DNA of 64,000 nt, taken from contig NZ_JAKGBW010000008.1 of assembly GCF_021556485.1 (NCBI RefSeq), positions 62,001 to 126,000 on the forward strand. The letters are read 5' to 3'. The stretch's first letter is position 1; each line of letters opens with the position of its first letter. Positions 44,592 to 53,406 of this stretch are shown here, piece after piece. This DNA is from Oceanobacillus alkalisoli (lineage in GTDB: Bacteria; Bacillota; Bacilli; Bacillales; Amphibacillaceae). The notes beneath the pieces are model-generated. The model searched no databases. It saw only the letters and a program-made list of their open reading frames with translations, and was not told the origin of the DNA. Position numbers and translations under genes: made by a program.

Positions 44592-44891
44592 CCTATCATT
44601 CAGCGTAAGTGGAACTTTCTTCTGCATGCTCAGAGGAAAAGCCAAGTTAGGAGCACTATGTCAAATTCCAGAAGTATAATCTTCCACAATTTCTATTCAC
44701 AATTAGTTGCCCGGTGGACGGTGACTCCTGCGGGAAAGCGAAGACGCTTGAGCCCCCGCAGGAAGTGCTTTCCTTCCGAGGGGGCTCAAGCGCGGGACCC
44801 TGGGATGCGCATCCATCCACTGGGCAACTTAACGACGAGTAGAGAGCCAGCCAGGAAAACGTGCAAAATACTTACGCTGACACCGAAAGTA
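44592..44891 (+). repeat. Composite palindromic repeat A, copy 3 (about 300 bp, module A only)
   Basis: Starts ATTCAGCGTAAGTG and ends CTTACGCTGACACCGAAAG. It holds one hairpin with arms AGTTGCCCGGTGGACGG and CCATCCACTGGGCAACTT and internal CCTGCGGGAAAGCG/CCCCGCAGG. The linker and module B are missing. It ends one base before the bioY stop codon; no gene lies in 44481-44892. Confidence 0.85.
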
Positions 44892-44892
44892 A

Positions 44893-45486
44893 TCAGGCTC
44901 TTGCTTTAATCCAGTTTGCAGGTACACGCTTCACAAGCTGAACCATAAAGAAAGCAGCGACAAAGGAAAGGGCCGTATCCTTGATTAGAAAGGGAATCAT
45001 TCCAGTCCAAGCGATGAGATAAGAAATTTCAAGATTAAGCCACGTATTCATCGCAAGATACATGTAAGAGACTCCAATGACATAATTCAAAATGAGACCG
45101 GCAAAAGCTCCTAGAGAATATCCAACCATCGATTCTTTATGAAACTTCTCACTAATCCAGCCGGCAGCATAAGCAATAAATACGAAAGAAATAATAAATC
45201 CGCCTGTAGGACTAATCAATGCAAAAGGACCACCTTGTAATCCGGCAAAAATCGGCACACCGCTCGTACCAACAAGAATATATGTAATAATAGCAAAAGC
45301 ACCGAGCCGTTTACCAAGCATAAATCCAGCCAAAGTTGCAAAAAATGTTTGTAAAGAAACGGGTACACTCGTTCCGCCAATTGGTATCGCAAGAAACGGG
45401 AACCATACTGTAATATTTGCTCCTATCGTCATTAAACAAACAAACATTGCCCCAAATGTTAAATCAATTGGTTTAATTCTACTCAT
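44893..45486 (-). CDS. bioY: Biotin transporter substrate-binding subunit BioY
   Basis: 197-residue S component of an ECF transporter that captures biotin. Six membrane segments; family motifs TFGAMFVCLMTIGANIT, GGTSVPVSLQTFFATLAGFM, GLQGGPFALISPTGGFIISF. The energising ECF module (EcfA/EcfT) is not in this window. ATG 45486 has GGGGG upstream, with a strong SigA promoter at 45508-45536. Confidence 0.95.
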   Translation of the reverse strand: MSRIKPIDLTFGAMFVCLMTIGANITVWFPFLAIPIGGTSVPVSLQTFFATLAGFMLGKRLGAFAIITYILVGTSGVPIFAGLQGGPFALISPTGGFIISFVFIAYAAGWISEKFHKESMVGYSLGAFAGLILNYVIGVSYMYLAMNTWLNLEISYLIAWTGMIPFLIKDTALSFVAAFFMVQLVKRVPANWIKARA

Positions 45487-45507
45487 AAAAATTCCCCCTT
45501 TTTTATG

Positions 45508-45536
45508 ATAATACGAGGGAAATGAGTTTTTGTCAA
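45508..45536 (-). promoter_or_regulatory. SigA promoter of bioY
   Basis: On the minus strand TTGACA (45531-45536), 17-bp spacer, TATTAT (45508-45513), about 20 bp before the ribosome binding site. No full BirA operator was seen. Confidence 0.75.
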
Positions 45537-45570
45537 CCTGATTTAAATGGGGGGGTGACATAAAGGAAAG

Positions 45571-45594
45571 AGCCTCTCGGAAGTTTGAGAGGCT
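45571..45594 (-). terminator. deoD terminator
   Basis: Perfect 8-bp stem 45571-45578 with 45587-45594; only a weak T/C-rich tail in the leftward direction. Confidence 0.65.
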
Positions 45595-45608
45595 TATCAT
45601 CAACCAAA

Positions 45609-46310
45609 TTATACAGTTTCTAGTGCGATTTCGATCATTTCATTGAATGTTGTTTGGCGTTCTTCTGCAGTTGTTTCTTCACCAGTTAGGATATGATCGG
45701 AAACAGTAAGAATGGATAGAGCGTGTCTGTTAAATTTCGCTGCAAGCGTATATAAAGCAGTCGTCTCCATTTCCACGGCAAGTACTTTATAGGCTGCGAG
45801 TAATTCATTTACAGCTTTCGCATTCTCGCGATAAAAGCTGTCACTTGTAAATACATTCCCTACGCGCACTGGCAAATTCTTATCCGACGCAGCATCATAA
45901 GCCCCTTTTAATAAATCGAAATCTGCAAGGGGAGCATAGAAAATATCACCGAAAACAAGCTTATTTACCTGGGAATCGGTTGTTGCTCCTTGGGCAAGAA
46001 TGACATCCCTAACTTGAACATCTTCCTGAAGTGCTCCGCAGCTACCAACCCGAATTAAATTTTTCACATCATACTCATTTATTAACTCATTGACATAGAT
46101 GGAAATAGAAGGCACTCCCATTCCCGTCCCTTGAACAGAAATATCTTTACCTTTGTATTTTCCAGTATAACCATACATGCCACGAACCTCATTATAGAGC
46201 TTCGCATCTTCTAAAAAAGTTTCGGCAATGTATTTTGCCCGTAATGGATCTCCAGGTAATAATATTGTTTCTGCTATTTCGCCTTTTTCTGCACCGATGT
46301 GTACACTCAT
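45609..46310 (-). CDS. deoD: Purine nucleoside phosphorylase DeoD-type
   Basis: 233-residue enzyme cleaving purine (deoxy)nucleosides with phosphate in salvage. Motifs: [64 protein letters not shown], and [16 protein letters not shown], with [16 protein letters not shown] containing the catalytic Asp. AAGGAGG precedes ATG 46310. Confidence 0.97.
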   Translation of the reverse strand: MSVHIGAEKGEIAETILLPGDPLRAKYIAETFLEDAKLYNEVRGMYGYTGKYKGKDISVQGTGMGVPSISIYVNELINEYDVKNLIRVGSCGALQEDVQVRDVILAQGATTDSQVNKLVFGDIFYAPLADFDLLKGAYDAASDKNLPVRVGNVFTSDSFYRENAKAVNELLAAYKVLAVEMETTALYTLAAKFNRHALSILTVSDHILTGEETTAEERQTTFNEMIEIALETV

Positions 46311-46513
46311 GAATTATTCCTCCTTAAACGATCTTAAAGTAAAGGTATCACACTCAAAAATGAATGACAAACGACAAATAACAACATTTTTGAAAAAATG
46401 ATAGCCGTTTCACTGGTTATTAGTTTAAAAGTGCCGAAGAATTGTTTATAATAGATGTAAGGGTTATATTGTAACAATAGTTACGGTAAATAGATGGAAG
46501 GGAAGCGATAAAT

Positions 46514-46777
46514 ATGCAAACAAAAAACTTTACTATAACCGCTGAATCAGGAGTACACGCACGTCCAGCCACATTATTGGTGAATAAGGCAGGACAGTAC
46601 AGTTCAGATATTCAAATTACGTATAAGGATAAAAAAGTAAACTTGAAATCAATCATGGGTGTTATGTCTCTTGGTATCCCGCGTGGTGCGGAAGTAGAAG
46701 TATCTGCTGATGGTAATGACGCAGAAGAAGCTATTGAAGGAATTACTTCAGTCATTGAAGAACATCTAGGAGAGTAA
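46514..46777 (+). CDS. ptsH: Phosphocarrier protein HPr family
   Basis: 87-residue protein. The active His15 lies in ESGVHARPATLL and the regulatory Ser46 in LKSIMGVMSLG, so both PTS phosphotransfer and HPr kinase regulation should be possible. The paralogue Crh lacks His15, so HPr is the better call. No ptsI follows, unlike the usual ptsHI operon; the neighbour is convergent kapB. Confidence 0.88.
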   Translation: MQTKNFTITAESGVHARPATLLVNKAGQYSSDIQITYKDKKVNLKSIMGVMSLGIPRGAEVEVSADGNDAEEAIEGITSVIEEHLGE

Positions 46778-46783
46778 ACAATA

Positions 46784-46816
46784 AAAAGGAAGCGAGAATA
46801 TCTCTAGCTTCCTTTT
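46784..46816. terminator. Bidirectional terminator between ptsH and kapB
   Basis: Perfect 10-bp stem 46784-46793 with 46807-46816, extended by inner GAGA/TCTC pairing. It overlaps the last codons of kapB. Confidence 0.85.
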
Positions 46817-47202
46817 CCTATTTTGGCATATACTTCTTTTGCTAAGCGATCCAATGTCTGCAATGCTAGTCGGTTGTAAGCACTGTCTTCTTCGTTCAGC
46901 TTCTTTCGATAATCTGTAATTGCTTGTTCGAGTGAGGCGGCATAGTCCGGTACCTTGCCGTCAAACGGATGGACAGCGGGCTTTTTAACATTCATCTTCT
47001 CGCGAAAGGCGAGCGCTTTCCGTTCATGGAAAAAGACATTTTCCGTTTCATACATATTATGCAGATCCCCTTGGAGCGGGTGCTTGTGGACAGCAAGTAC
47101 TTCAATGAGATACATGTCGCCTCGGTCTTCTTTCACCTTTCCGATATATGTTCCGGACCTGTAATGTGCTTTTGCAAGCTCCCCAATGTTTACCTTACCC
47201 AT
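46804..47202 (-). CDS. kapB: Kinase-associated protein B (KapB)
   Basis: 132-residue protein. In B. subtilis KapB is needed for KinB-driven phosphorelay signalling to Spo0A. Recognised from GTYIGKVKEDRGDMYLIEVL, HPLQGDLHNMY and VFFHERKALAFREK, followed by KVPDYAASLEQAI. Despite the old name lipoprotein, no lipobox is visible. Single gene, convergent with ptsH. Confidence 0.88.
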   Translation of the reverse strand: MGKVNIGELAKAHYRSGTYIGKVKEDRGDMYLIEVLAVHKHPLQGDLHNMYETENVFFHERKALAFREKMNVKKPAVHPFDGKVPDYAASLEQAITDYRKKLNEEDSAYNRLALQTLDRLAKEVYAKIGKGS

Positions 47203-47317
47203 TTTACAACCCCCTCTACTTATTGTGCCAAATCCATGAACTTTTTGCGAATAATTACCACTTGTTTTCTATTGAAAGTTAATTTTGCTATAATAAACGG
47301 TAAGGATGTGATGAAAA

Positions 47318-47515
47318 ATGGATTTCTTCTATTTTCCGGATGATAAATCTGAAATGATTCTTCCAATACTCACCCTGCTTCTTTTTATTGCTCTTGCATT
47401 TGTTGCGGTGAGATTTATGGTGCGACGCTCCAAGAAAGAAGAAGTTAAGTTTGAAGAGAAATATAAAGAACGGATTGAAGAAGTAGAAAAAGAGTTGAAT
47501 AAAAATAATCATTAG
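47318..47515 (+). CDS. Small single-pass membrane protein
   Basis: 65 residues: acidic N-terminus, one membrane segment (about 13-34) and a highly charged cytoplasmic helix rich in Glu and Lys. AAGGATGTG upstream and a TATAAT at 47289-47294 support expression. Not recognised; function unknown. Confidence 0.6.
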   Translation: MDFFYFPDDKSEMILPILTLLLFIALAFVAVRFMVRRSKKEEVKFEEKYKERIEEVEKELNKNNH

Positions 47516-47587
47516 TTCGTATAATCCAACGTTTAAAATATAGCTTTTTTTGGGATACTAAGATTAGTAACCTAAAGGAGAAGAGCT

Positions 47588-48100
47588 ATGCGTTGGATTT
47601 TTTGTTTGTTTATTATATTCTTAGCGGCTTGTACATCTAATACAGATGAGGCTTTAAAAGAAGTTGCCATGTTGAATGCGGATGGTGATAAGCTTGGAAC
47701 GACAACTTTAACAGAAGACGGGGAGGGAGTAAGTATTAAACTCAAGCTGGAAGGGGTGGAACCGGGCTGGCACGGGATCCATGTCCATGAATTTGCTAAA
47801 TGCGAGCCACCGGACTTTGCGAGTGCCGGTAATCATTTTAACCCAGAGGATAGTGAGCATGGGTTGATGAACCCAGAAGGTCCGCATCTTGGTGATCTCC
47901 CCAATGTCGAGGCGGATGGGGACGGTAAAATAGATGTGGAACTTGAACTGCCGGAAGCTACCCTATTAGATGGTAAAAACTCGCTGATAAGAGAAGACGG
48001 GACTTCCTTAGTTCTGCATGACAGTCCAGATGATGGATATACACAGCCGAGCGGGGATTCTGGAGAACGGATTGCTTGTGGTGAAATTACTGCAAATTAA
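47588..48100 (+). CDS. sodC: Cu/Zn superoxide dismutase lipoprotein SodC
   Basis: 170-residue exported enzyme dismutating superoxide at the cell surface. Lipobox LAAC with Cys at about 15. Metal ligands all appear present: HVH and NHFNP, EHG, GPHLGD with Asp, and VLHDSPDD; the disulphide Cys pair is in FAKCEPP and IACGEI. B. subtilis YojM is the nearest known type. AAAGGAG precedes ATG 47588. Confidence 0.94.
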   Translation: MRWIFCLFIIFLAACTSNTDEALKEVAMLNADGDKLGTTTLTEDGEGVSIKLKLEGVEPGWHGIHVHEFAKCEPPDFASAGNHFNPEDSEHGLMNPEGPHLGDLPNVEADGDGKIDVELELPEATLLDGKNSLIREDGTSLVLHDSPDDGYTQPSGDSGERIACGEITAN

Positions 48101-48109
48101 TTCAATAAG

Positions 48110-48136
48110 AAAAGCGCCCGAATAGGCGCTTTTTTC
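48110..48136. terminator. Terminator between sodC and patB
   Basis: Nine-base stem 48110-48118 with 48125-48133 and T run; A run on the other side allows leftward use for patB. Confidence 0.85.
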
Positions 48137-48144
48137 AATTTCTC

Positions 48145-49317
48145 TTACCTTCTATTTTCAACTGCTTTAATGATTCGATTAACAGCTTCCTCAAGAGTAG
48201 AGCGGGGGCACCCTATGTTCAGGCGCATAAACGCACTTCCTTCCTCTCCGTAATCAATTCCTGCATTTAATCCGACTTTTGCTTCTTTTACGAAAAACTC
48301 ACGAATACCTGCCGAATCAAGTCCAAGTCCACTACAGTCAATCCAGAGGAGATACGTTCCTTCTGTTTCGACTACTTTCAGTTCAGGAGCATGTTTTTCA
48401 AAGTTTTCTTTCACATATTGATAATGGCTTTCTAATAGAGCGGTCAATTCATCGACCCAAGCAGCACCGTGTGTATAGGCAGCTTGCATTGCAATTTGCC
48501 CCATTGTATTTAGCATATTATTAAAACCTTGTTTATGGCAAAACTCGTCCAACTTCGCTCTTACTTCCTGATTCGATGTTACACAATAGGATGTAGCGAG
48601 ACCAGGGACGTTAAAGGTTTTCGATGGAGCCATACATGTAATTGTTTGATTGGCAACATCCTCGGACAAGGCGGCAATCGGAATATGTTTATAACCAGGA
48701 TAGCTGAGATCACCATGAATCTCGTCAGAAATAATCAGCACATCATGCTTCACGCACAGCTCGGCCATTTTCTCCAGTTCTTCTTTCTTCCAAACCCGAC
48801 CAACTGGATTGTGCGGTGAACAAAGAATAAATGCTTTTACTTCTTTAAGTTTAGCTTCAAAATCAGCAAAATCAATCGTATAATAATGATCCTCAAAAAC
48901 GAGAGGATTTTTGACAATTGTACGGTCATGCGCTTCAATTACATTATAGAATGGTGGATAAACTGGCGTCTGAATCAAAATACCGTCTTTTGGTTCTGTA
49001 AATGCTTGGATAGCCATATGTAGGGATGTAACGACTCCGTTACTGAAGGTTAACCATTCTGGTTGAATATCCCATTGATGTCGCTGCTTATTCCAATCAA
49101 CAATTGAAGCTTTTAGTTCATCATCTGCAATCGTATATCCGTATACTCCATGGCGAGCTCGTTCCATTAATGCTTCATTTACCTCTTTAGGCGCCTTAAA
49201 ATCCATATCAGCAACCCACATTGGAATGACATCTGGTGATTCAAATAAAGTCTCCGCCATATCCCATTTCACAGAATTTGTATTCTTTCGGTCAATGTTT
49301 TCGTCAAAGTTTCCCAT
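48145..49317 (-). CDS. patB: MalY/PatB family PLP-dependent cystathionine beta-lyase
   Basis: 390-residue fold-type I PLP enzyme that splits C-S bonds in cystathionine or cysteine conjugates. MalY/PatB hallmarks: NTNSVKWD at the N-terminus, PMWVADMDFKAP, CSPHNPVGRVW, VLIISDEIHGDLSYPG, and the PLP lysine in MAPSKTFNVPGL. The start ATG 49317 follows AGGAGGTAA. Single gene with a repeat upstream. Confidence 0.94.
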   Translation of the reverse strand: MGNFDENIDRKNTNSVKWDMAETLFESPDVIPMWVADMDFKAPKEVNEALMERARHGVYGYTIADDELKASIVDWNKQRHQWDIQPEWLTFSNGVVTSLHMAIQAFTEPKDGILIQTPVYPPFYNVIEAHDRTIVKNPLVFEDHYYTIDFADFEAKLKEVKAFILCSPHNPVGRVWKKEELEKMAELCVKHDVLIISDEIHGDLSYPGYKHIPIAALSEDVANQTITCMAPSKTFNVPGLATSYCVTSNQEVRAKLDEFCHKQGFNNMLNTMGQIAMQAAYTHGAAWVDELTALLESHYQYVKENFEKHAPELKVVETEGTYLLWIDCSGLGLDSAGIREFFVKEAKVGLNAGIDYGEEGSAFMRLNIGCPRSTLEEAVNRIIKAVENRR

Positions 49318-49340
49318 TTAATTACCTCCTAGCAATGTTA

Positions 49341-49496
49341 TCACGCATTAACGATCTATAATACCCTACCTTTAAACATGAGGGAAGTCTAAAATCAGAA
49401 GGTGGGGATATACAGACCGTAAATCCCTGATTCTGTTCAACTAACATTTAGTGGGGGAGATAAGGCATCCCCCATTGAATGAAGTTTCACTTTATA
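49341..49496 (+). repeat. Repeat C, copy 2 (about 156 bp)
   Basis: TCACGCATTAACGATCTATA at the left, CAGACCGTAAATCCCTGATT inside, and TTGAATGAAGTTTCACTTTA at the right. Left CGATCTAT/inner ACAGACCG are roughly inverted. Lies upstream of patB; the stretch 49318-50000 has no intact gene. Confidence 0.8.
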
Positions 49497-49510
49497 ATCA
49501 ATTATAACAA

Positions 49511-49541
49511 AAAAAGAGCAAAGCGCTATACGCTTTGCTTA
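49511..49541 (-). terminator. Orphan leftward terminator
   Basis: Stem GCAAAGCG (49518-49525) with CGCTTTGC (49531-49538), followed leftward by a run of Ts. No intact minus-strand gene lies between it and pgi at 51265. A further inverted repeat AGGGGGAATAC/GTATTACCCCT sits at about 49542-49583. Confidence 0.6.
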
Positions 49542-49687
49542 CAGGGGGAATACGAGAAAGTCTTACGATAATAGTATTACCCCTAATTTTGAATTATAAA
49601 CACATTAACTAAAATATTTATTAAAAAACTAATTTTAAAGTTTGAAACAATATAATATGCCTCTTTTTGTCAAGCGAACCCGTGAAT

Positions 49688-49855
49688 TACTTTCAGTCAG
49701 CGTAAGTGATTTGCTCATCCCCTTGAAATGCTCTTTAGTCGCCGTTCAGTTGCCCGATGGACGGAGGCTTGCCGGCTGCTCAGCAGGTGCGAGGGGTGTC
49801 TGGACTGGCGGACCTCCAGAAGTGAGTTTCGGACACTTACACTGAATGAAAGCAA
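49688..49855 (+). repeat. Composite palindromic repeat A, copy 4 (168 bp, internal deletion)
   Basis: Ends ACTTTCAGTCAGCGTAAGTG and CACTTACACTGAATGAAAGC. The left half keeps the first arm of module A (GTTCAGTTGCCCGATGGACG), which is joined directly to the last arm of module B (CAGCAGGTGCGAGGGGTGTC). It looks like a deletion from A start to B end. Confidence 0.85.
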
Positions 49856-49970
49856 TTGAATGAATTTCATAATACGTATTTAATGCTTCACCCTCACCAT
49901 ATGTAGTTGGTTCGTTCCCAACTACATATGGTGAGGGGAAAGCCAACTTTGGTAATGGAAATTCATTCAA
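49856..49970 (+). repeat. Palindromic MITE-like repeat D, copy 2
   Basis: TTGAATGAATTTCATAATAC to GAAATTCATTCAA with central palindrome CCATATGTAGTTGG/CCAACTACATATGG. Matches the inverted copy at 21748-21869 and abuts repeat A copy 4 without a gap. Confidence 0.85.
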
Positions 49971-50000
49971 TTAGCAGTTCATTTAAAGATTTTATGTAAA

Positions 50001-51189
50001 GTGATAGAGAACATTAAAAACAATATTGATGATTTATTCATAACTTCACGTCAGATTATCGAACAAATAAATTCAGGTGAGCGGGAGTTGTCGGAAGGAA
50101 ATGTTAGTCTCCTAATAGAGAGAATGAGCAGTATGTCAGAGTTATTTAATAGTTCTTTTAAAAATTTAAGAGTTGAACATCAATTGAACAAGACAGATCT
50201 GGAAGAAATCTATCTGAATCCGAACCATTATCAAGGTCAAGCAGAGATTGTAGAATTTATCGAGTTGCTCCGTAGGGAAGGCTTCCAAATCATCGAGTCG
50301 AGTTTTAAACATCAATCCCGTTTTCAGATCCGGCCGGATTATTATTCAGTCGTTAAAGGGGTCGATGATTGGCGGGAATTTGAAGGAGTTGCAGCATACT
50401 TTTCACTTATAGATGATAAATTTGATGTGTACTATCCAGGGATAGATAATATGCATGCTATACCGTGGTATGAATTTGATGATATTTTGCTTGAACTGGA
50501 AACAATTTATGAAACGTATCCAGAAAGCAGAAATTTAATTTTCAGGTCGATGCCTTTTAGTCGGTTATTCGCTACCAAGTGGTATTTAAATGACTATTTA
50601 GCGAGGAATGCTACAGGGAATTGTGGGAGGATATTCAAAGAAAACTAAAAGAAGAGCTTACCTCTTTTGTAAATGAACACCCTGACTCGTTGTATACACC
50701 AATTGTCACAGATGCACTGGAAACATATGAGGAAAACAATTGGCAGCCATATTCCTATACTAGTTTTAATGAACTTTATATCCTGTTTGAGTTAATGGAT
50801 GAGAATATCGAATTTGACGAGCGTAGAGAGGTGAACAGATGGCCACTCTCAACGAATACACTCAAGAATTACAAACAGTATGAGGAGACAAAAGATAGAA
50901 CGCTACTATCAAATGATTCGTCATTTGAATTCCTATCATTGTACATGTATGCATCAGTGAATGATAAAGCATTATATGAACAGTTGAAGAGTGACGCTGC
51001 ACAATCGGATATTATCGACTGGATGGAAATTTATAGAGGTTACTGGAAAACCGTAGTAGTGTGGAAAAGGTAGAATATACATTTCTTAGCAAAGACTTTT
51101 CCGTGAATGTGATTGCAACTATTGAGTTAATTGCAGACGATGAAGGTTGGAAGGTAGCGAAGCAAGAATTGTATCATGAGAAGGAATAA
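50001..51189 (+). pseudogene. Decayed gene of unknown function with two frameshifts
   Basis: Three reading frames join into one protein-like sequence of about 395 residues. Frame 1 (50001 to about 50610) starts MIENIKNNIDDLFI; frame 2 (about 50609-51055) continues YRELWEDIQRKLKEELTSF and VNEHPDSLYTPIV; frame 3 (about 51050-51189) ends VEYTFLSKDFSVNVIATIEL to YHEKE. The second break lies at a short A run (near 51048). GTG 50001 has no clear ribosome binding site, and repeats A and D sit directly upstream, so the N-terminus may also be lost. The product is soluble, acidic and helical in its first part; the family is not recognised. Sequencing error is possible but less likely for two breaks. 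Confidence 0.65.
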
Positions 51190-51220
51190 AAAGAGCGTCC
51201 AATCGGGCGCTCTTTTTATA
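51189..51220 (+). terminator. Terminator after the decayed gene
   Basis: Stem 51189-51201 with 51206-51218, one mismatch, A run before and T run after; probably bidirectional with pgi. Confidence 0.85.
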
Positions 51221-51270
51221 ACGGTACAACCATTCATAAAACTCTGATTGAATGGAGTTTCGTTTTATAA
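51221..51270 (+). repeat. Diverged or partial repeat C (copy 3)
   Basis: AACGGTACAACC at the left and TTGAATGGAGTTTCGTTTTA at the right resemble the ends of the short copy at 61768. The right end overlaps the last codon and stop of pgi. Confidence 0.4.
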
Positions 51271-52611
51271 TCTTTCTTCTAATTTAGCTTTTTCATCTTC
51301 GAATCCAGGTTTCCCGAGAAGTGCGAACATGTTCTTTTTGTATGCCTCAACGCCTGGCTGGTCAAATGGGTTGACGCCGAGTAGGTAACCGCTAATGGCA
51401 CAAGCTTTCTCGAAGAAATAAACGAGATAGCCGAATGTATACGCATCAAGTCTTGGTACTTCAACGATCAAGTTTGGAACATCACCGTCTGTGTGAGCGA
51501 GCATGGTTCCTTGAAATGCCTTCTCATTGATCTCGTGTAGGGTTTTTCCAGCAAGGTAATTCAATCCATCTGCATCGTTATCCGCCTCTTCAAGTGTTAA
51601 TTCTTTTCTTGCCTCATGGACATGAAGAACCGTCTCGAAAATATTTCTTCTTCCTTCCTGGATGTACTGACCAAGTGAGTGAAGATCGGTTGTGAAGTTG
51701 GCAGAAGAAGGGTAAATCCCTTTCTGGTCTTTTCCTTCACTTTCGCCAAAGAGCTGTTTCCACCATTCAGCGAAATATTGTAGGCTTGGCTCATAATTGA
51801 TAAGGAGCTCCGTTACTTTTCCTTTATTATATAATATATTACGGATTGCTGCGTATTGATAGCTCGGATTCTCTTTTAAATCAGGGTTTGCAAGATCATC
51901 CATCGCTTGTTTCGCGCCATCCATCATATCATCTGTATGAATGCCGCTGACTGCGATTGGTAGTAGTCCGACGGCAGTAAGTACAGAGTATCGGCCACCA
52001 ACGTCATCCGGGATGACGAAAGTCTCGTAACCAGCTTCATCTGCTACGCCTTTTAGGGCACCTTTTTCTTTATCTGTCGTTGCAAAGATACGATTTTTCG
52101 CTTCTTCCATTCCATACTTTTCTTCCAAGTATTTCTTGAAAATCCGGAAGGCAACAGCAGGTTCTGTTGTTGTTCCACTCTTAGAAATGACGTTGATAGA
52201 GAAATCTTTGTCTTTTAAGAGATCAAATAATTCTGCTGTATATGTTGAGCTTAGATGATGTCCAACAAAAATAATTTGCGGTACTTTTCTTTCATCTTTG
52301 GAAAGTAAGTTTTGGAAAGAGTGATTCAGCATTTCAAGAGCTGCACGAGCTCCAAGGTAGGAACCACCAATTCCAATTACAAGCAAAATATCGGAATGTT
52401 CACGGATTTTCTCTGCTGCTTGTTTAATCCTTGCATATTCCTCTTTATCATAGTTCTCCGGCAGGTCGACCCACCCAAGGAAATCACTTCCTTGGCCTGT
52501 TTTCTCATGAACAAGCTCATGGGCTTTATCGACAAATGGCTGCATATTTTGGAGTTCTTCTTCAGAAAAGAAAGGTAATGCTTTATCATAGGTTAATGTA
52601 ACTTTTGTCAT
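51265..52611 (-). CDS. pgi: Glucose-6-phosphate isomerase
   Basis: 448-residue glycolytic enzyme converting glucose-6-phosphate and fructose-6-phosphate. Motifs: [55 protein letters not shown], and [20 protein letters not shown], with the C-terminal catalytic Lys in [26 protein letters not shown]. Length is typical for Bacilli. AAAAAGGAGAA lies before ATG 52611. Confidence 0.98.
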   Translation of the reverse strand: MTKVTLTYDKALPFFSEEELQNMQPFVDKAHELVHEKTGQGSDFLGWVDLPENYDKEEYARIKQAAEKIREHSDILLVIGIGGSYLGARAALEMLNHSFQNLLSKDERKVPQIIFVGHHLSSTYTAELFDLLKDKDFSINVISKSGTTTEPAVAFRIFKKYLEEKYGMEEAKNRIFATTDKEKGALKGVADEAGYETFVIPDDVGGRYSVLTAVGLLPIAVSGIHTDDMMDGAKQAMDDLANPDLKENPSYQYAAIRNILYNKGKVTELLINYEPSLQYFAEWWKQLFGESEGKDQKGIYPSSANFTTDLHSLGQYIQEGRRNIFETVLHVHEARKELTLEEADNDADGLNYLAGKTLHEINEKAFQGTMLAHTDGDVPNLIVEVPRLDAYTFGYLVYFFEKACAISGYLLGVNPFDQPGVEAYKKNMFALLGKPGFEDEKAKLEERL

Positions 52612-52638
52612 ATGTATTCTCCTTTTTGTACGGATTTA

Positions 52639-52796
52639 TCACGCATTAACGGTCTGTGTAATACACCAACCACAAAATATGAGGGAAGCTCAAATTGTGA
52701 AGGTGGGGGATAACAGTCCGTAAATCCCTGATTTTGTTCAACTAACATTCAGTGGGGGAGATAAAGAATCCTCGGGTGAATGAAGTTTCACTTTAT
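52639..52796 (+). repeat. Repeat C, copy 4 (about 158 bp)
   Basis: Starts right after TTTA with TCACGCATTAACGGTCTGTG; inner CAGTCCGTAAATCCCTGATT; ends GGTGAATGAAGTTTCACTTT. Closely similar to 49341-49496 along its whole length. Nothing else recognisable lies in 52612-52871. Confidence 0.8.
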
Positions 52797-52881
52797 TAGT
52801 TTAACTTTACGGGATTTACTTTTAGAAATCAAGAAGGAGAGACCTTCATTTTGAATTTTCATTGTTTTGTCAAAAAAAAAT

Positions 52882-52908
52882 GTCCCTCTAAGGATGACTT
52901 AAAGGGAC
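52882..52908 (-). terminator. yugI terminator
   Basis: Eleven-base stem 52882-52892 with 52898-52908 (G-U pairs), followed leftward by nine Ts. Confidence 0.88.
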
Positions 52909-52917
52909 TTTTTTTAC

Positions 52918-53289
52918 TTATTTATTTTCCGATTGCTTAATCCATTCTTGTAGTTTGTCTCTTAATGTATTAAATCCTGTAGTAGAGTCATCTGTTGTTG
53001 ATGGATTGTTATGGGAAGATTTTACTCGGGTTTCTTTCTTTGGTGCTTCTTCAGTAGCTCGAATGGAAAGAGATACTTTGTTCTCCGCTGCATTTACTTC
53101 GAGAATTTTCACTTTTACTTCATCGCCAACTTGAAGATGCTCGTTAATGTCATTTACAAATCCGTGCGTAATTTCTGATATATGAACCAACCCTTGTGTC
53201 TCTTCATCCAACTCGACAAAAGCACCATATGGCTGGATTCCTGTCACCTTACCTTCTACAATTTGACCGTTTTCTAAACTTTTATTCAT
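52918..53289 (-). CDS. yugI: S1-domain RNA-binding general stress protein YugI (GSP13)
   Basis: 123-residue protein with one S1 domain (about 5-75: GQIVEGKVTGIQPYGAFVEL, TQGLVHISEITHGFVNDINE, VGDEVKVKILEVNAAENKVS) and a polar tail rich in Ser, Thr and Lys. ATG 53289 has AGGAG at 9-10 nt; a TTG 9 nt upstream would touch the site. It neighbours pgi, as in B. subtilis. Confidence 0.92.
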   Translation of the reverse strand: MNKSLENGQIVEGKVTGIQPYGAFVELDEETQGLVHISEITHGFVNDINEHLQVGDEVKVKILEVNAAENKVSLSIRATEEAPKKETRVKSSHNNPSTTDDSTTGFNTLRDKLQEWIKQSENK

Positions 53290-53406
53290 GCAAAACAACT
53301 CCTATTATTTAATTCAACTCTATTCTTTTCGCACAATTATCCATTCTAACATAAGAATAGGATTCTAGCAAAAAGTCATAGAGTATCTGAGTTGTTGTCA
53401 GCTGGG

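Noticed and set aside
45508-45560. BirA operator upstream of bioY
   Set aside because: Only one half-site-like GGTTGACAA is present at the -35; the second inverted half is missing.
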